Shown here one piece after another: positions 5,135-7,397 of a stretch of 7,397 nucleotides of DNA. Position 1 is the stretch's first letter. Each line of letters opens with the position of its first letter. The notes under the pieces are model-generated. The model was given only the letters and a program-made list of their open reading frames with translations. It made no database searches and had not been told where the DNA came from. This stretch comes from Deinococcus sp. Lineage in GTDB: Bacteria > Deinococcota > Deinococci > Deinococcales > Thermaceae. The position numbers were made by a program, and so were the translations under genes. The stretch is taken from the NCBI GenBank assembly GCA_023382135.1, contig JAMCQK010000037.1, forward strand, positions 1-7,397, written 5' to 3'.

Positions 5135-5200
5135 TCCAGCGGTTTATTTTTCGTTTTTGCCTGATGGCCACGGGCCACAGGACACGGAAGGGGAGTGTGA

Positions 5201-6928
5201 ATGTCGGTAACCCGCCGCGACTTACTCAGTGTGCTTGCCGCCACCGGGGTGCTTTCGGCGGCTAACCCGGCGGGAGCGTTTGCCCAGTTGCTCAAGTCGG
5301 AGGCCGAGGGGCTTTACGACCGGAAACCGTTTGGCAACGTGAGCCTGCTGGTCACCGCCGACCTGCACGCGCAGCTCAGGCCCCATTACTACATGGAGCC
5401 CCCCAACCTGCTTGCGCCCAAGGCGCTTTACCAGCAGCCGGGGTATCTCACCGGGGAGTCTTTCCTGCGTTACTTTGGCTTGAAGAGGGGGGGCCTCGAG
5501 GCCTACTTCACCACCTACTTGGACTTCGTTTCCCTGGCTCAAAAGTTCGGCATGATGGGCGGGGCCAGCTACCTCACCGCCCTGCTCAAGCGCCAGCGCC
5601 AACTGTTGGGCGCGGACCGCACCCTCACGCTGGATGCCGGCGACACCTGGACTACCTCGGGCATCGGGCTCCTCACCGGGGGCAAGGCGTCGGTGGACTG
5701 GATGAACCTTTCCGGCTACCACCACATGGTGGCCCACTGGGAGTTCATCCTGGGCCGCGAGCTTTTCGACCAGCGGCTGAAGGAGCTCAAAGCACAGTTC
5801 ATCAGCTTCAACATCGTGGACGACCAGTTTGGCGACCCGGTCTACCAGCCCTATGCCATCCACCAAAAAAGCGGTTACAGCATTGGCGTTATCGGCTCCA
5901 CCTTTCCCTACGTAAAGGTGGCGCACCCGGCGCGCTTTTCCGAAGGGCTCTCCTTTGGGGTGCGCGACAACGAGCTGCAAAAGTACGTGGACGAAATCAG
6001 GGGCAAGGGCGTGGACGCGGTGGTGCTGCTTTCACACAACGGCCTGCCCCTGGACTCGGCCCTGGCGCGGCGCATCAAGGGCATCGACCTGATTATCTCG
6101 GCCCACACCCACGACATGACACCCAGGCCTTTGCGCGTGGGCAGCACCTGGATAGTGTGTGCGGGCAGCGGCGGGAAGTTTGTGGGAAGGGTGGACCTCG
6201 AGGTCGCCAAAGGCAGCCTCAGGGATCTGCGCTACCACCTGATGCCCGTCGCCCCATCCTTACTGGAGCCCGACGCCGAGGCCGAGAAGCTGCTCAAGGA
6301 AGCTTACGCGCCTCACCAGCAAAAGCTTTCCCAGGTGCTGGGAACCTCGGAAAGCCTTATTTACAAGCGCGACACCGTCTACTCCACCTTCGACGAGCTG
6401 GTGGGCCGCGCGGTGCAGCAGGCCTACCCCGAGGTCGAAATTGCCTTTAGCCCGGGTTTCCGCTGGGGCACCACCATTGTGCCGGGCCAGGACATCACCA
6501 TGGAGCAGCTGCTCTCCTACACCGCCATCACCTACCCGGAGGTCTACATATTCAAACTCAAAGGCGAAAGGCTCAAGAGCCTGCTCGAGGACATCGCAGC
6601 CAATGTTTTCCAGCCCGACCCCTTCTACCAGCAAGGGGGCGACATGTCGCGGTTATACGGCCTCTCTTACAGCCTGTACATCAACGGCAAGCCGGGTGAG
6701 CGCATCCGCAACATCAGCGTGGGGGGCAGGCCATTCAACCCCGGCCGCGACTACGTGCTCGCCTCCTACGGCGGGAACCTGCAGAACACCGGCACCATCT
6801 TGGAAAAGTACCCCCCCAGGCCGGTCTACGACATCGTGGCCGAGTACATCCGCTCTCAAAAGTCCATAAAGCTGGAACCCAAACCGCCGGTGCGCGTCTT
6901 GGACGCCGCCTACCGCTTGCCGGGTTAG
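5201..6928 (+). CDS. soxB: SoxB, dimanganese thiosulfohydrolase
   Basis: SoxB hydrolyses the terminal sulfone from the SoxY-bound thiosulfonate and releases sulfate in the periplasm. The 575-residue precursor starts with a Tat signal (VTRRDLLSVLAATGVLSAA). The metallophosphatase domain carries D54 and H56 (TADLHAQL), D148 (DAGDTW), the SoxB-specific HWE at 179-181 replacing the GNHE of 5'-nucleotidases, H279 (LSHNG), and H302 and H304 (SAHTHD). These should bind the two Mn ions. The C-terminal 5'-nucleotidase domain begins around residue 380, with FDELVGRAVQQAYP and later FSPGFRWG and MEQLLSYTAITYPEVY. Length and motifs match SoxB rather than generic nucleotidases. ATG at 5201 has GGGGAG at 5190-5195 upstream. 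It is followed after 12 bp by a second SoxA-like gene. Confidence 0.97.
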   Translation: MSVTRRDLLSVLAATGVLSAANPAGAFAQLLKSEAEGLYDRKPFGNVSLLVTADLHAQLRPHYYMEPPNLLAPKALYQQPGYLTGESFLRYFGLKRGGLEAYFTTYLDFVSLAQKFGMMGGASYLTALLKRQRQLLGADRTLTLDAGDTWTTSGIGLLTGGKASVDWMNLSGYHHMVAHWEFILGRELFDQRLKELKAQFISFNIVDDQFGDPVYQPYAIHQKSGYSIGVIGSTFPYVKVAHPARFSEGLSFGVRDNELQKYVDEIRGKGVDAVVLLSHNGLPLDSALARRIKGIDLIISAHTHDMTPRPLRVGSTWIVCAGSGGKFVGRVDLEVAKGSLRDLRYHLMPVAPSLLEPDAEAEKLLKEAYAPHQQKLSQVLGTSESLIYKRDTVYSTFDELVGRAVQQAYPEVEIAFSPGFRWGTTIVPGQDITMEQLLSYTAITYPEVYIFKLKGERLKSLLEDIAANVFQPDPFYQQGGDMSRLYGLSYSLYINGKPGERIRNISVGGRPFNPGRDYVLASYGGNLQNTGTILEKYPPRPVYDIVAEYIRSQKSIKLEPKPPVRVLDAAYRLPG

Positions 6929-6940
6929 AGGAGGTGGGCC

Positions 6941-7397
6941 GTGAATCGCTGGAAAAAAACTTTGCTGGCGCTCGCCACCCTGGCGGCTTTGCTGGTGATG
7001 GCGCAGAACAAACCGCTTGACCCTTTCGAAGAAGCGCAAAAACAACGGCAGCAATTCAAAGACACTTTTGGCGTGCTGCCGGGAGAACTGTACAGCGCCA
7101 ACGGCGAGGAGCTTTATTTCAAGAAGCGCGGGCCAAAGAACGTAACCCTGGAAGGCTGCGACTTCGGTCTGGGGGCGGGCGTGCTCGAGGGTGCTTATGC
7201 CAGGCTTCCCCGCTACTTCGCCGATACCCGCCAGGTTGAAGATCTCGACACCCGCATCCGCACCTGCATGCTGCGGCTTCAAGGCTTTAAGCCAGACCAA
7301 ATTGTGCGCGAGGATGTGCTGGCGCTGGCTGCCTTTGTGGCCTCCAAGTCCAGCAAAATGCCCATCCATGTGGAGCTAAAGACCGGCGCCGAAGCAC
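6941..7397 (+). CDS. Second SoxA-like cytochrome (partial, N-terminal domain only)
   Basis: A GTG start at 6941 follows AGGAGGT at 6929-6935 and opens a frame that continues past the window end (152 codons seen). A Sec signal spans residues 1-21 (RWKKTLLALATLAALLVMA). From LPGELY at 46-51 to VASKS at 133-137 it aligns without gaps to the first SoxA, with 69 of 92 residues identical by my count. C73 and C109 are conserved, so this domain also lacks heme 1. The heme-binding C-terminal domain with CxxCH and the catalytic cysteine lies outside the window, so whether it is active is unknown. It is a paralogue from duplication inside the operon; synonymous sites differ widely, so it is not recent. 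It could be an alternative SoxA, a heteromeric partner, or a truncated helper. Confidence 0.88.
   Translation, partial: MNRWKKTLLALATLAALLVMAQNKPLDPFEEAQKQRQQFKDTFGVLPGELYSANGEELYFKKRGPKNVTLEGCDFGLGAGVLEGAYARLPRYFADTRQVEDLDTRIRTCMLRLQGFKPDQIVREDVLALAAFVASKSSKMPIHVELKTGAEA

Noticed and set aside
5135..5200. Terminator or internal promoter in the soxX-soxB gap
   Set aside because: There is a T-rich stretch (5144-5159) and a weak TGGCC/GGCCA pair after it, but no hairpin before the T-run and no clear -35/-10 pair.
5222..5980. Long open frame on the minus strand (252 codons)
   Set aside because: It is a shadow of soxB caused by high GC; the translation is low-complexity and matches no family I know.
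6653..7369. Open frame on the minus strand (238 codons)
   Set aside because: It covers the soxB end and the second soxA-like gene, both well supported on the plus strand.
1..7397. CRISPR array, tRNA, rRNA or insertion sequence
   Set aside because: No regularly spaced repeats, no cloverleaf-type sequence and no transposase-like frame were seen on either strand.

Overview
The window comes from a moderately thermophilic or thermophilic bacterium of the Thermus/Meiothermus group (Deinococcota). The main evidence is a cytochrome c gene on the minus strand that closely resembles Thermus thermophilus cytochrome c552 along its whole length, as I remember that sequence. High GC content, CTC/GAG-rich codon use and strong GGAGG ribosome binding sites also fit. 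The genus is an inference.

Layout. (1) Positions 1-1050, plus strand: a short, degenerate remnant of a major-facilitator transporter (about 75-360), followed directly by an intact ABC-transporter ATPase of the tungstate/molybdate-like type (376-1050). (2) Positions 1051-1267: a convergent intergenic region with a 13-bp perfect palindromic stem-loop (1119-1148) and a rho-independent terminator for the minus-strand genes (1216-1245). (3) Positions 1268-2081, minus strand: cytochrome c552, then a CsoR/FrmR-family repressor that lacks the copper-ligand histidine. (4) Positions 2082-2407: a 326-bp divergent control region with a promoter in each direction, a repeated TTGGCAAAT motif and a foldable element. 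(5) Positions 2408-7397, plus strand: a thiosulfate-oxidation (Sox) operon in the order thioredoxin-like protein (SoxW-like), soxY, soxZ, soxA, soxX, soxB and a second soxA-like gene cut by the window end. Overlaps and gaps of 8-79 bp suggest one transcription unit.

How the genes work together. SoxYZ carries the sulfur substrate on the C-terminal cysteine of SoxY. The SoxAX cytochrome couples thiosulfate oxidatively to that cysteine. SoxB hydrolyses the terminal sulfone to release sulfate. The thioredoxin-like protein probably keeps the SoxY or SoxA thiols in the right redox state. The divergent cytochrome c552 is a plausible acceptor for SoxAX electrons on the way to a terminal oxidase. The CsoR-like protein, with two family-position cysteines but Tyr instead of His, is a plausible persulfide-responsive repressor. 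No soxCD is visible, but the operon runs off the window, so its absence cannot be claimed.

The most interesting points are the two SoxA paralogues flanking soxXB (69 of 92 residues identical over the N-terminal domain), the non-copper CsoR-type regulator beside c552 and sox, and two consecutive hairpins inside the 3' part of the thioredoxin-like gene just before soxY. I saw no wholly undescribed system; this is a recognisable Sox operon with unusual details.
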